Below, piece after piece: positions 6,571-15,276 of a stretch of DNA of 18,466 bases. The position numbers and the translations under genes were made by a program. This stretch comes from Alkalibacterium iburiense (GTDB taxonomy: Bacteria; Bacillota; Bacilli; Lactobacillales; Carnobacteriaceae_A), in assembly GCF_039521845.1 (NCBI RefSeq), contig NZ_BAAACW010000059.1:1-18466 (forward strand), given 5' to 3'. Numbering within the stretch: position 1 is the first letter of the stretch; every line of letters begins with the position of its first letter. Below the pieces are notes generated by a model. That model had not been told where the DNA came from. It saw only the letters and a list, made by a program, of their open reading frames with translations, and made no database searches.

Positions 6571-8379
6571 ATGGCAGAAGAAATGAAAGACAGAAATCAG
6601 ATAAGTGATGATTTAAAATGGGATTTATCCGCAGTATTTGAATCAAAAGAAGCATTTGAAGAAGCAAGTGAACAATTACCTAAAGATGTAGACGCTTTTT
6701 CTGAACGGTTCAATGGCAAAATAGACAGCGCAGAAACAGCGGTTCAAGCGATTAAAGAGTATGAGAAAATAGTAGCCAGCGCTTCTCACATTGGTCAGTA
6801 CGGACGTTTGCCTGTATCGGTAGATATCTTTGACAGTGAAGCTCAGCAGCAGGCCCGACATGTCTCAAACGTATTAGCTGGTGTCAGTGCGAAACTTAGC
6901 TTTTTCCAGTCACAAATAGAAGATTTAGATGACAGTACCTTAAATGATATTGTTGAAAAAGAGCCGACATACCAAGCTTTCGTCAGAGGAATCAAAGCCT
7001 CTAAAAAAGCGAAGCTCGACCCTAAAGTAGAGGAAGCTCTAGCTCAATTGAATCCTACTTTAGGTGCCTTTTCAGAAATATTTGAACAAGCCCGTTCAGC
7101 TGATGCGGATTATGGCACATTTGAAGTGGATGGCCAAACGTATCCCTTAAGTTTTGTTTTATATGAAGAAGTGTATATGTATCATGAAGACCCTAAAATC
7201 CGTCGGGCAGCATACGACAAATTCAGTCAAGTCTTAGGTCAATACCAAAACGTTGTCGCGACAGCCTACTACACGCACGTCCAAAAAGAAAAAACATTGG
7301 CTACTATGCGCGGCTATGATTCGGTGTTTGACTACTTACTTGAAAGTCAGGAAGTCGATCAAGACCTTTACCACCGTCAGATTGATATGATTATGAATGA
7401 CTTTGCGCCAGTTATGCGTAAGTACATCACACATGTAAAAGAAGAACACGGGTTAGAGAAAATGACCTATGCGGACTTGAAAGTCGATTTAGACCCCGAG
7501 TATTCCACACCAGTAACTATTGAAGATTCAAAAGACTTGGTGAAAGAAGCCTTAGCTCCTTTAGGAGAAGACTATGTCAACATGATTCTACGCGCTTATC
7601 CAGAACGCTGGGTTGACTTTGCACAAAATAAAGGCAAACGCTCAGGGGCCTTCTGCTCAACCACTTATGGCAAACACCCGTATGTCATGATGTCCTGGAC
7701 AGATCAGTTATCGGATGCCTATACCTTATTCCATGAATTAGGACATGCTGGACAAGGGGTCTTGTCCAATGAAAACAACCCATTAACGAGTGCCCGTCCG
7801 TCTCTTTACTTAATTGAAGGACCGTCTACATTTAATGAGTTGCTCTTAACCGATTACTTGCAGAATAAAACAGAGGATCCGCGTATGGAACGGAATGTTT
7901 TATCGAAAATGATATCAAAAACATACTTCCATAATTTCGTGACGCACTTACTGGAAGCTACTTATCAGCGTGAAGTGTACCGTTTAGTGGATGCAGGCAA
8001 GAGCTTTAACGCGAAGAAACTCAGTGAATTAAAACGAGATGTCCTCGAACAGTTCTGGGGAGATGCTGTAGAATTAGAACCAGGCGCTGAGTTAACGTGG
8101 ATGCGTCAAATTCACTACTACATGGGTCTATACCCTTACACTTACTCTGCTGGTTTGACCATTGCGACTCAAGCTTTCTTGAAAATCAAGAGTGGCGAAG
8201 AGCCGGTTGACGGTTGGTTAGAATTCTTAGCTCTTGGTGGACAAAAAGTACCAGCTGAAGCCACTAAAGTAGCAGGAGTCGATATCACAACAGATAAACC
8301 ATTATCTGAAACCATCAACTACCTTGACGAATCAGTCGATCGTATTATTGAACTATCCAATGAATTAAATAAAGCTTAA
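6571..8379 (+). CDS. pepF: Oligoendopeptidase F (M3B metallopeptidase)
   Basis: A cytoplasmic zinc peptidase of 602 residues that cuts oligopeptides, typically of about 7-20 residues, and takes part in peptide turnover. The zinc site is HELGH (388-392) with the third ligand Glu416 in LIEGP, 28 residues later, the spacing seen in M3 peptidases. The N-terminal helical region (about 1-190) and the C-terminal TYSAGLTIATQAF segment fit PepF, and the length is normal. The start is the ATG at 6571: GGGAGA precedes it by 6-8 bases. An in-frame ATG at 6526 is open but falls at the predicted transcription start and is unlikely to be used. The gene is monocistronic, with a shared terminator after it. 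Confidence 0.95.
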   Translation: MAEEMKDRNQISDDLKWDLSAVFESKEAFEEASEQLPKDVDAFSERFNGKIDSAETAVQAIKEYEKIVASASHIGQYGRLPVSVDIFDSEAQQQARHVSNVLAGVSAKLSFFQSQIEDLDDSTLNDIVEKEPTYQAFVRGIKASKKAKLDPKVEEALAQLNPTLGAFSEIFEQARSADADYGTFEVDGQTYPLSFVLYEEVYMYHEDPKIRRAAYDKFSQVLGQYQNVVATAYYTHVQKEKTLATMRGYDSVFDYLLESQEVDQDLYHRQIDMIMNDFAPVMRKYITHVKEEHGLEKMTYADLKVDLDPEYSTPVTIEDSKDLVKEALAPLGEDYVNMILRAYPERWVDFAQNKGKRSGAFCSTTYGKHPYVMMSWTDQLSDAYTLFHELGHAGQGVLSNENNPLTSARPSLYLIEGPSTFNELLLTDYLQNKTEDPRMERNVLSKMISKTYFHNFVTHLLEATYQREVYRLVDAGKSFNAKKLSELKRDVLEQFWGDAVELEPGAELTWMRQIHYYMGLYPYTYSAGLTIATQAFLKIKSGEEPVDGWLEFLALGGQKVPAEATKVAGVDITTDKPLSETINYLDESVDRIIELSNELNKA

Positions 8380-8382
8380 ATT

Positions 8383-8423
8383 AAAAAAACGCCACTCTCA
8401 TTAAAAGAGAGTTGGCGTTTTTT
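8383..8423. terminator. Bidirectional terminator between pepF and the flavoprotein gene
   Basis: AACGCCACTCTC pairs with GAGAGTTGGCGTT with one bulged base and a short A-rich loop; A run on the left and T run on the right give a T tract for both strands. It would end both the plus-strand pepF transcript and the convergent minus-strand flavoprotein transcript. Confidence 0.9.
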
Positions 8424-8492
8424 GCTGATACATAACGGAATGATTCCAAGTCCTGAAAACAATAGGAGCGAAAGGGAATCTGTGCGAAAACA

Positions 8493-9764
8493 TTAAGAGG
8501 ATAGGACCGACTGGGCTGCGTGCATACCGGCGATTCTCCCGGTGATAAAGGCGCCTGTAATGTTATACCCTCCTGTGTAGCCGTTATAATCCAAGATTTC
8601 TCCTGTGAAATACAAATGTTTCATTAATTTACTTTCCATTGTTTTAGGATTCACTTCTTTCGTATGAACCCCGCCGCCCGTTACGAAAGCTTTCTCTATC
8701 GGCAGAGACCCGTGAACGTCAAAGCGGAAGTCTTTCAGAAATCCAACAATTCCTTCCATTTCTTTAGGCGTGACTGTTTTATAGGGTCTATCGCTATCGA
8801 TGGCTAATCGTTCGAGTCCAAATAAAAGGTAGCGTTCGGGTCCAAATGGTTTAAGGGCATTTTTAAAGCTTTTATCGCCGTCCTGTTTAACAAGTTGCTC
8901 TAATTTCTGCTTTAACTCGCCTTTAGACAGGTCGGGCAAGGAATCAATGGTTAATGTGGCTTTGCCGTTTTTGTCACGCTTCATTGTCTGCAGAACGAAC
9001 ATGGAGCAGCGAAGGACGGCAGGCCCGGATACACCGAGGTGAGTGAAAATCATATCCATTCTGTGAGACACGACGGCTTTGTTTTTCTTGTTCAGCACAC
9101 TCATAGTCATGTCTCTTAAAGACAAGCCCTGAAGAACGTGATCTTGGATAAAGGGTTCGTTTGACGTGATGGGTACTTCTGTTGGATAGAGTTCTTTAAT
9201 GGTGTGACCAGCTTTTTCAGCCCAAGCGTAGCCGTCTCCCGTTGAACCGGTTCGAGGCATAGCTTTTCCACCTGTGGAAATAATGACCCTGGACCCGTGG
9301 ATGGTTTCACCGTTTTTAAGCAGAACCCCAACAGCTTGATTGTCTTCATACAAAACAGTCTCCACTGGTGAATCGGTGTGGAGATCCACATTTAGGTCTT
9401 CCAGTATGGAGACTAGGGCATTCACAATAGTACGGGATTTGTCCGTAGTCGGAAACATACGTCCATGGTCTTCTTCTTTTAATGCAATTCCTTTCGAACG
9501 GAAGAAGTTCATGATATCGTAGTTATCATACTGGTAAAAGGCACTGTATAAAAAGCGGCCATTTCCAGGGATGTGAGCAATAATCTCTTCTTTATCGCGG
9601 TTATTGGTGACATTGCAGCGCCCGTTTCCAGTCACCAGCAATTTCCTGCCAGCAAATTTATTTTTTTCAATGACACCGACTGTTGCACCGTGTTCAGCTG
9701 CAGAAATGGCAGCCATTAATCCACTAGTACCAGCGCCGATGACCAAAACATCGTAGTGAGCCAT
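8493..9764 (-). CDS. BaiN/HI0933-family NAD(P)/FAD-dependent oxidoreductase
   Basis: A flavoprotein of 423 residues of the HI0933/BaiN/RdsA family. The FAD-binding dinucleotide motif is VLVIGAGTSGLMAA (6-19), followed by the family-specific KLLVTGNGRCNVTN (41-54). STGG, the SLPIEKAFVTGGGV segment and the C-terminal GYTGGYNITGAFITGRIAG are also characteristic. Most members have no proven substrate; some reduce bile acid intermediates and some act in rRNA methyl-group or fatty-acid chemistry, so the role here is left open. The ATG at 9764 has GAGG eight bases upstream. It is transcribed divergently from the GH1 gene, and TTGACC (minus strand, 9802-9807) could serve as its -35 box. Confidence 0.88.
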   Translation of the reverse strand: MAHYDVLVIGAGTSGLMAAISAAEHGATVGVIEKNKFAGRKLLVTGNGRCNVTNNRDKEEIIAHIPGNGRFLYSAFYQYDNYDIMNFFRSKGIALKEEDHGRMFPTTDKSRTIVNALVSILEDLNVDLHTDSPVETVLYEDNQAVGVLLKNGETIHGSRVIISTGGKAMPRTGSTGDGYAWAEKAGHTIKELYPTEVPITSNEPFIQDHVLQGLSLRDMTMSVLNKKNKAVVSHRMDMIFTHLGVSGPAVLRCSMFVLQTMKRDKNGKATLTIDSLPDLSKGELKQKLEQLVKQDGDKSFKNALKPFGPERYLLFGLERLAIDSDRPYKTVTPKEMEGIVGFLKDFRFDVHGSLPIEKAFVTGGGVHTKEVNPKTMESKLMKHLYFTGEILDYNGYTGGYNITGAFITGRIAGMHAAQSVLSS

Positions 9765-9854
9765 GTATAAGCCTCATTTCTTAATTAATTAGTTAGTATG
9801 CGGTCAAAATGCTTTTGTTACTTTACCATACATTTGGAAAATTGTGAATAAGGC

Positions 9855-9884
9855 TTGTGTGTAATGGATTCCATTCATTAGAAT
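9855..9884 (+). promoter_or_regulatory. Putative promoter of the GH1 gene
   Basis: TTGTGT (9855-9860) and TAGAAT (9879-9884) are separated by 18 bases. The -10 is close to consensus and the -35 matches only at TTG. The palindrome at 9863-9875 lies between the two boxes, which suits a regulated promoter. Confidence 0.45.
9863..9875. promoter_or_regulatory. Palindromic operator-like site upstream of the GH1 gene
   Basis: AATGGA-T-TCCATT is a perfect 13-base palindrome, flanked one base further out by TG and CA. It sits in the spacer of the putative promoter. It does not match the cre consensus, so a local sugar regulator is more likely than CcpA. No regulator gene lies beside the GH1 gene except the RbsR-like one downstream. 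Confidence 0.5.
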
Positions 9885-9918
9885 AAAGAGGAATACTAAA
9901 ATTTTAGGAGGAACGCAT

Positions 9919-11352
9919 ATGGGATTAAGGAAAGACTTTTTATGGGGTGGCGCAACAGCAGCCAACCAGCTTGAAGGGGGCTACAATCAAGGAGGCAGAG
10001 GTTTGGCGAATGTAGATGTCTTACCAATCGGTGAAGACCGGAACCCTACCAGAAACGGTGACGTGAAACATTTCGACTTTGATGATGAGCATTTTTATCC
10101 GGCAAAGGTAGGGATTGATCACTACAACCGCTATAAAGAAGATATTGCCTTATTTGCTGAAATGGGCTTTAAAACGTACCGGCTCTCTATTGCCTGGTCA
10201 CGTATCTTTCCAAAAGGGGACGAAGAAGAACCCAATGAAGAAGGGCTTCAGTTTTACGAAAATGTATTTAAAGAGTGCCGAAAGTACGGCATTGAGCCCC
10301 TTGTAACGATTACGCATTTTGATTGCCCGATTCATTTAATCAAAGAATACGGGGGCTGGCGTAACAGGCAGACCATCGCATTTTATGAAAGGCTCGTCCG
10401 AACGCTTTTTACCCGCTATAAAGGTTTAGTGAAATACTGGCTGACCTTTAATGAAATCAATGTCATTCTCCATGCCCCATTTATGGGAGCCGGACTTGTA
10501 TTTGAAGAAGGCGAAAATAAAAAGCAGGTCATTTATCAAGCCGCTCACCATGAACTCGTTGCCAGTGCTTTGGCTACAAAAATTGCTCACGAAATCGATC
10601 CGGAAAACCAAATCGGCTGTATGTTAGCCGCAGGGAAATTCTATCCAGATACGCCTCATCCAAGAGATGTTCTAGCTGCTCAGCAAGCCGACAGACGCAA
10701 TTATTTCTTTATCGATGTCCAGTCTCGCGGCGAGTACCCGAGTTATGCGTTAAAGGAACTGGAACGAGAAGGCATTGAGATTCCTTTTGCAGAAGGCGAT
10801 AAAGAACTGCTTAAAAAGCATACTGTAGACTTTATTTCTTTTTCTTACTATTCAAGTCGGGTCGCATCCGGAGAACCTCAGTCAAAAGAGGAGACCGAAG
10901 GCAATGTGGTTCGCTCAGTTAAAAACCCGCATTTAGAAGCCAGTGAATGGGGCTGGCAAATCGATCCGCTCGGTTTGCGTATTACGATGAATGATATTTA
11001 CGACCGCTATCAGAAGCCGCTCTTTATTGTAGAAAACGGCTTAGGGGCTGTAGATGAACCGAATGAGAACGGCTACGTCGAAGATGATTACCGTATCGAC
11101 TACTTGGCGTCTCACATTGAAGCCATGAAAGACGCAGTCGAACTGGACGGTGTGGATTTAATGGGTTATACATCCTGGGGCTGTATTGATTTAGTCAGCG
11201 CCAGTACCGGAGAAATGAAAAAACGCTACGGCTACATTTACGTAGACCGAGACAACTATGGAAACGGCACACTCAAACGCACACCGAAAAAATCTTTCTA
11301 TTGGTATAAAAAAGTTATTGAAACAAATGGCGAAGATACATCAAACGATTAA
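9919..11352 (+). CDS. 6-phospho-beta-glucosidase, GH1 family
   Basis: A GH1 glycosidase of 477 residues, cytoplasmic, expected to split phosphorylated beta-glucosides such as cellobiose 6-phosphate taken up by a PTS. The acid/base Glu179 lies in LTFNE and the nucleophile Glu372 in IVENG. FLWGGATAANQLEG at the N-terminus is the GH1 signature. The segment SASTGEMKKRYGYIYVD (427-443) carries the Ser, Lys and Tyr residues that hold the 6-phosphate in phospho-glycosidases and separates them from plain beta-glucosidases. AGGAGG lies seven bases before the ATG. It stands alone, with no PTS component or regulator in an operon with it, so its sugar must enter by a transporter encoded elsewhere. Confidence 0.92.
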   Translation: MGLRKDFLWGGATAANQLEGGYNQGGRGLANVDVLPIGEDRNPTRNGDVKHFDFDDEHFYPAKVGIDHYNRYKEDIALFAEMGFKTYRLSIAWSRIFPKGDEEEPNEEGLQFYENVFKECRKYGIEPLVTITHFDCPIHLIKEYGGWRNRQTIAFYERLVRTLFTRYKGLVKYWLTFNEINVILHAPFMGAGLVFEEGENKKQVIYQAAHHELVASALATKIAHEIDPENQIGCMLAAGKFYPDTPHPRDVLAAQQADRRNYFFIDVQSRGEYPSYALKELEREGIEIPFAEGDKELLKKHTVDFISFSYYSSRVASGEPQSKEETEGNVVRSVKNPHLEASEWGWQIDPLGLRITMNDIYDRYQKPLFIVENGLGAVDEPNENGYVEDDYRIDYLASHIEAMKDAVELDGVDLMGYTSWGCIDLVSASTGEMKKRYGYIYVDRDNYGNGTLKRTPKKSFYWYKKVIETNGEDTSND

Positions 11353-11359
11353 AAGAAGG

Positions 11360-11391
11360 AAACGCTGGTCCAATCAGGCTGACGTTTTTTT
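11360..11391 (+). terminator. Terminator after the GH1 gene
   Basis: AAACG and CGTTT form the base of a stem that continues through G-C and G-U pairs to a CAATCA loop, with one mismatch. A run of seven T follows (11385-11391). The stem is imperfect but well placed, eight bases after the stop codon. Confidence 0.65.
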
Positions 11392-11449
11392 GACAAGTAT
11401 TTATTGAACCATTCAAGTCACCAAAAAAGAAATTAATAGTTCTTCTCTA

Positions 11450-11477
11450 TTGACAAAACAAAATGAGATGTTAAAAT
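11450..11477 (+). promoter_or_regulatory. Promoter of the rbs operon
   Basis: A perfect -35 box TTGACA (11450-11455) and a -10 box TAAAAT (11472-11477) are 16 bases apart. It is the strongest sigma-A-type promoter upstream of the ribose genes and no other is needed to transcribe all six. Confidence 0.85.
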
Positions 11478-11483
11478 AAAATG

Positions 11484-11497
11484 TGTAATCGGTTACA
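11484..11497. promoter_or_regulatory. cre-consensus / RbsR operator
   Basis: TGTAATCGGTTACA fits every position of the CcpA cre consensus TGWAANCGNTNWCA and has the TGTAA/TTACA arms and central CG typical of LacI-family operators. It starts seven bases after the -10 box, at the predicted transcription start, so a bound repressor would block initiation. Both CcpA and RbsR are of the LacI family, and the sequence alone cannot say which binds; either or both may. Confidence 0.8.
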
Positions 11498-11515
11498 GGT
11501 TTTAGGGGGAGAAAA

Positions 11516-12481
11516 ATGGTTACTATCAAAGATGTTGCAGAATACTCGGGAGTGTCAGTTGCTACAGTGTCTCGTGCGCTGAATAATAGTGGCTATGTTG
11601 GAGAAAAATCCAGAATTAAAGTGGAAGAAGCTGTAAAAGCATTAGGGTATTATCCTAATGAAGTCGCTCGATCACTCTATCAGAAAAGTTCCAAGATGAT
11701 TGGCTTGCTTTTACCTGATATCTCTAATCCCTACTTTCCGTTGCTGGCAAAAGGTGTAGAAGATTACGCTCAACAAAATGGATATATGGTCATTTTGGGA
11801 AATGTCGAAGATAACCCAGAAAAAGAAGATATGTATGTGAAATTTTTTTCTCAATACAATATCAGTGGTGTGTTGTCAGCTTCTGCTGGCAAAAAAAATA
11901 ACACTTATCGGGTCCCTTTTATCCTGCTAGACAGAGCAGATGAAGAAGAAGATTATTCTGTTTCTACAGATGACAAGCTGGGTGGTAAGTTGGCAGCTCA
12001 AGCCATTTTAAAAGCTGGTGGAAAGCACGCAATTGTTATGGCTGGACCTAAAAATGTTTCAGGAGCAAATGATCGCTTATCAGGCGCATTATCTATTCTG
12101 GATAATGGAGGTTTATCCTACAAAGTAATGGAAACGAATTCGTTTAAAGTTGAAAAAGCAGAAATTACAGCTATAAACTTGTTTGAAACCTATGAATCAT
12201 TTGACAGTGTCATTGCGAGCAATGATGTATATGCGCTAGCTGTTATGAAAGAAGCGATAAAAAGGGGACATAAGATTCCTGAAGATATTCAGATTATAGG
12301 GTATGATGATATGCTCTTTAGTCGTCTGATGTATCCGGGGCTAACTACAATAGCTCAGCCAGCGTATGACGTAGGCTACCAAGGAGCTAAAATGCTTTTA
12401 GATTTAATTGAGAAAAAAACCGTTAAAAATAAAAAACTAAAATTGAAACCAAAATTAATCACAAGAAATTCTTTAAGATAG
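11516..12481 (+). CDS. rbsR: LacI-family transcriptional regulator, ribose operon repressor
   Basis: A LacI/GalR-family regulator of 321 residues. The helix-turn-helix and hinge are IKDVAEYSGVSVATVSRAL (4-22) and the YYPNEVARSL segment. The C-terminal part is a periplasmic-binding-protein-like sugar sensor, with IGLLLPDISNPYFPLLAKG and IQIIGYDDMLFSRLMYPGLT as family landmarks. As the first gene of a complete ribose operon it is taken to be RbsR, which would release DNA when ribose or ribose 5-phosphate accumulates. AGGGGGA lies six bases before the ATG. It is encoded in the same transcript as the transport genes, so it probably represses itself through the operator at 11484-11497. rbsK follows after 10 bases. 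Confidence 0.9.
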   Translation: MVTIKDVAEYSGVSVATVSRALNNSGYVGEKSRIKVEEAVKALGYYPNEVARSLYQKSSKMIGLLLPDISNPYFPLLAKGVEDYAQQNGYMVILGNVEDNPEKEDMYVKFFSQYNISGVLSASAGKKNNTYRVPFILLDRADEEEDYSVSTDDKLGGKLAAQAILKAGGKHAIVMAGPKNVSGANDRLSGALSILDNGGLSYKVMETNSFKVEKAEITAINLFETYESFDSVIASNDVYALAVMKEAIKRGHKIPEDIQIIGYDDMLFSRLMYPGLTTIAQPAYDVGYQGAKMLLDLIEKKTVKNKKLKLKPKLITRNSLR

Positions 12482-12491
12482 GAGAGTAACT

Positions 12492-13409
12492 ATGCCAAAA
12501 ATTACAGTTGTCGGGAGTATATCGACAGATTTCGTTGTAGAAACAGATAAGCGACCTTCCATGGGTGAGACGGTTGAAGGGAAAAGCTTTACTACAAGCT
12601 TTGGAGGAAAAGGGGCTAACCAAGCAGTTGCTTCTGCAAGACTAGGGGGAGAAGTGCATATGCTTGGTGCTGTTGGCACAGATATATTCGGAGAAGAACT
12701 ACTGAATAACTTAAGAGAAAATCACATTTTTGTAAACGGTGTGGAACGGGTTACACATCCGTCGGGTTCTGCTTTCATTACGTTATTTGCTCAAGATAAT
12801 TCCATTATATATGTGCCTGGTGCCAACGGAGAGTATACACCAGAGAAGCTTAATGATTTTGTTGCCACGCATTCAATCATACAAAATAGTGACTTGGTCA
12901 TGGTTCAAAACGAAACCCCTGAAGAGACAGTGCAAGAACTGATTCAGTTGTGTGAAGAGTTGAAGGTTCCGTTGCTACTGAATCCTGCACCGGCTCGATC
13001 ACTCAATCAAGAACTGATCGAAAAAGTAGCATTTATTACTCCAAATGAAACAGAATTCGATGTACTATTTCCTGGGGAGGAAATGGAGACGGTGCTTAGA
13101 ACCTTTCCAAATAAGCTTATTATTACGCTAGGCAGCAAAGGCGCTGTCTACTATGACGGTGAGGAAATACAGGAGGTTCCTTCGACAAAAGTAAGCAATG
13201 TAGTTGATACTACAGGTGCGGGGGATGTATTTAATGGGGCATTCGCTTTTGCCTACTCTTCGGGATTAAAGATTAAAGACAGTATTCAATTCGCTAACAT
13301 TGCAGCGGGACTGTCCATTCAGAAAGTTGGGGCACAGACGGGTGCGCCGACATTAGAACAGATGAAGGAGCATGAAGATTTTGAAAAAGCATGGCATTTT
13401 AAACAGTGA
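12492..13409 (+). CDS. rbsK: Ribokinase
   Basis: Ribokinase phosphorylates D-ribose to ribose 5-phosphate in the cytoplasm with ATP and thereby feeds the pentose phosphate pathway. The protein has 305 residues. PfkB signature 1 is seen as FGGKGANQAVASARLG (about 37-52), and signature 2 as DTTGAGDVFNGAF (about 238-250), which contains the catalytic Asp and the anion hole GAGD. NPAPA and TPNETE in between are typical of ribokinases. AGGAGA lies 6-8 bases before the ATG. The 3' end overlaps the start of rbsD by about 29 bases. Confidence 0.95.
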   Translation: MPKITVVGSISTDFVVETDKRPSMGETVEGKSFTTSFGGKGANQAVASARLGGEVHMLGAVGTDIFGEELLNNLRENHIFVNGVERVTHPSGSAFITLFAQDNSIIYVPGANGEYTPEKLNDFVATHSIIQNSDLVMVQNETPEETVQELIQLCEELKVPLLLNPAPARSLNQELIEKVAFITPNETEFDVLFPGEEMETVLRTFPNKLIITLGSKGAVYYDGEEIQEVPSTKVSNVVDTTGAGDVFNGAFAFAYSSGLKIKDSIQFANIAAGLSIQKVGAQTGAPTLEQMKEHEDFEKAWHFKQ

Positions 13410-13782
13410 AATTAGTAAAGTATTAACAGATTTAGGCCATACAGATCAGATTATTATTGCTGATTGTGGGCTACCAGTACCAGACGGTATTAAAAAAATT
13501 GATCTTGCTTTAAAATTTGGCACACCCTCCTTTATGGATGTGTTAAAAGAGATTATGAAAGATATGAAAGTTGAACATGCCATTTTAGCCGAGGAAATAA
13601 AAGATCAGAATGCTGAAGTATTTGCAGAACTGAGCAGAGAATTTAAAAAGGAAAGCATCACACAGACGTTTATCAGTCATGAGGAGTTTAAAAAGGCATC
13701 ATCACATGCGAAAGTTATCATTCGTACTGGAGAAGTGACACCTTATGCGAACGTTATCTTACAGGCTGGTGTACTCTTTTAG
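13381..13782 (+). CDS. rbsD: D-ribose pyranase RbsD
   Basis: RbsD interconverts beta-pyranose and beta-furanose forms of ribose so that the kinase receives the usable form. The opening KKHGILNSEISKVLTDLGHTD contains the conserved catalytic His and is the hallmark of the family. DCGLPVP and the C-terminal IIRTGEVTPYANVILQAGVLF are also conserved. I prefer the TTG start at 13381, giving 134 residues in the usual range: AAGGAG (13365-13370) lies ten bases upstream. The ATG at 13372 is only one base from that site, too close to use it. The start lies within the end of rbsK, and rbsA follows after 12 bases. Confidence 0.93.
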   Translation: MKKHGILNSEISKVLTDLGHTDQIIIADCGLPVPDGIKKIDLALKFGTPSFMDVLKEIMKDMKVEHAILAEEIKDQNAEVFAELSREFKKESITQTFISHEEFKKASSHAKVIIRTGEVTPYANVILQAGVLF

Positions 13783-13794
13783 GAGGTAGTTAAA

Positions 13795-15276
13795 GTGCAA
13801 GTAGAATTGAGAGGGATTACAAAAGCCTTTGGCGCGAATCAAGTGCTTAAAGGCGTCGATTTAAAATTAGAACCGGGTGAAGTTCATGCCTTAATGGGTG
13901 AAAACGGGGCAGGTAAATCGACGTTAATGAATATATTAACAGGTCTTCATAAGCAAGATGATGGAACGGTTTATATAAATGGGGAACAAAAGCAATACGC
14001 GAACCCTAAAGAAGCTGAAGAGAACGGAATTAGTTTTATTCATCAGGAAATGATTACCTGGCCGGATATGACGGTCCTTGAGAATTTATTCATGGGTAAA
14101 GAAATAAAGAATAAAATTGGCTGGGTCTTAACGAAAGAAATGAAAAAAGAAGCTGAGAAAGTTTTCAATGAATTGGGAATCGATATCTCTTTTGACCGAA
14201 CGATGAGAACTCTGAGCGTAGGTCAGCAACAGTTAGTTGAAATTGCCAAAACACTGCTGAACGATGCAGAGGTGATTATCATGGATGAGCCGACAGCAGC
14301 ATTAACGGATAGAGAAATTAAACTTCTGTTTAAAATTATCCGTCAACTTCAAGAAAAAAATGTGGCATTAGTCTATATATCACACCGAATGGAAGAAATA
14401 TTCGAAATCAGCGACCGAGTAACAGTCATGAGAGATGGGGTATCTATCAGTACCAAAGCTACTAAAGATACAACTTATGATGAAATTGTGCGTCAGATGG
14501 TTGGACGAGAGCTGGAAGACTATTACCCTGAAATGACACATGATAAGGGAGAGGTAGTTTTAGAAGTGAAAAATCTGACCCATCTCCCTCATTATGAAAA
14601 TATCTCATTTAAACTGCATTCAGGTGAAATACTTGGCTTTTCTGGATTGATGGGTGCGGGTCGTACGGAAATTATGCGTGGTATCTTTGGAATCGATTCT
14701 TTTGAAGAAGGCGAGATCTTACTTGAAGGTGACAAACTGGATATCAAGACCCCGCACGATGCGGTTAAGAAAGGTATTGGCTTCCTGACAGAAAACCGTA
14801 AAGAGGAAGGGTTGATTTTAGACTTTCCCGTAAAAGACAACATCAGTATGACCGCATTTGAAGAGTTTTCCAATAAAGGGTGGATTGACACCAAAGAAGA
14901 AAAAGAGTTTGTTGATTTACTAGTGAAAAGGTTAACGGTTAAAACGGCAAGTATCGATTTGTCAGTCAGTGCACTCTCTGGTGGGAACCAACAGAAGGTG
15001 GTTTTAGCAAAATGGATTGGAGCGGGGTCACGGATACTAATATTGGATGAACCGACTAGAGGAGTAGATGTCGGAGCAAAAAGAGAAATATATAATTTGA
15101 TGAAAGAACTAGCAGAACGTGGAGTGGCTATTATTATGGTTTCAAGTGACTTGCCTGAAATAATTGGTGTAAGTAGCAGAGTCTTAGTCGTACACGAAGG
15201 ATCAATCGCTGGAGAACTTCATCGGGATGAATTATCTGAAGAACGCATCATGACATTAGCAACAGGAGGAGAATAA
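13795..15276 (+). CDS. rbsA: Ribose ABC transporter ATP-binding protein RbsA
   Basis: The ATPase that drives ribose import, with two fused nucleotide-binding domains in 493 residues. Domain 1 has Walker A GENGAGKST (35-43), a signature-like LSVGQQQ and Walker B VIIMDEPTAALT. Domain 2 has the degenerate P-loop GLMGAGRTE, the signature LSGGNQQKVVLAKW and Walker B ILILDEPTRGVDVG. The altered second P-loop is normal for the carbohydrate-uptake CUT2 family. It begins with GTG at 13795, with AGGAGG 8-9 bases upstream. The stop codon overlaps the rbsC ATG by one base (TAATG), which points to coupled translation. Confidence 0.96.
   Translation: MQVELRGITKAFGANQVLKGVDLKLEPGEVHALMGENGAGKSTLMNILTGLHKQDDGTVYINGEQKQYANPKEAEENGISFIHQEMITWPDMTVLENLFMGKEIKNKIGWVLTKEMKKEAEKVFNELGIDISFDRTMRTLSVGQQQLVEIAKTLLNDAEVIIMDEPTAALTDREIKLLFKIIRQLQEKNVALVYISHRMEEIFEISDRVTVMRDGVSISTKATKDTTYDEIVRQMVGRELEDYYPEMTHDKGEVVLEVKNLTHLPHYENISFKLHSGEILGFSGLMGAGRTEIMRGIFGIDSFEEGEILLEGDKLDIKTPHDAVKKGIGFLTENRKEEGLILDFPVKDNISMTAFEEFSNKGWIDTKEEKEFVDLLVKRLTVKTASIDLSVSALSGGNQQKVVLAKWIGAGSRILILDEPTRGVDVGAKREIYNLMKELAERGVAIIMVSSDLPEIIGVSSRVLVVHEGSIAGELHRDELSEERIMTLATGGE

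Noticed and set aside
14592..14894. Minus-strand open frame inside rbsA
   Set aside because: It is antisense to the conserved RbsA coding sequence and has no signals of its own.
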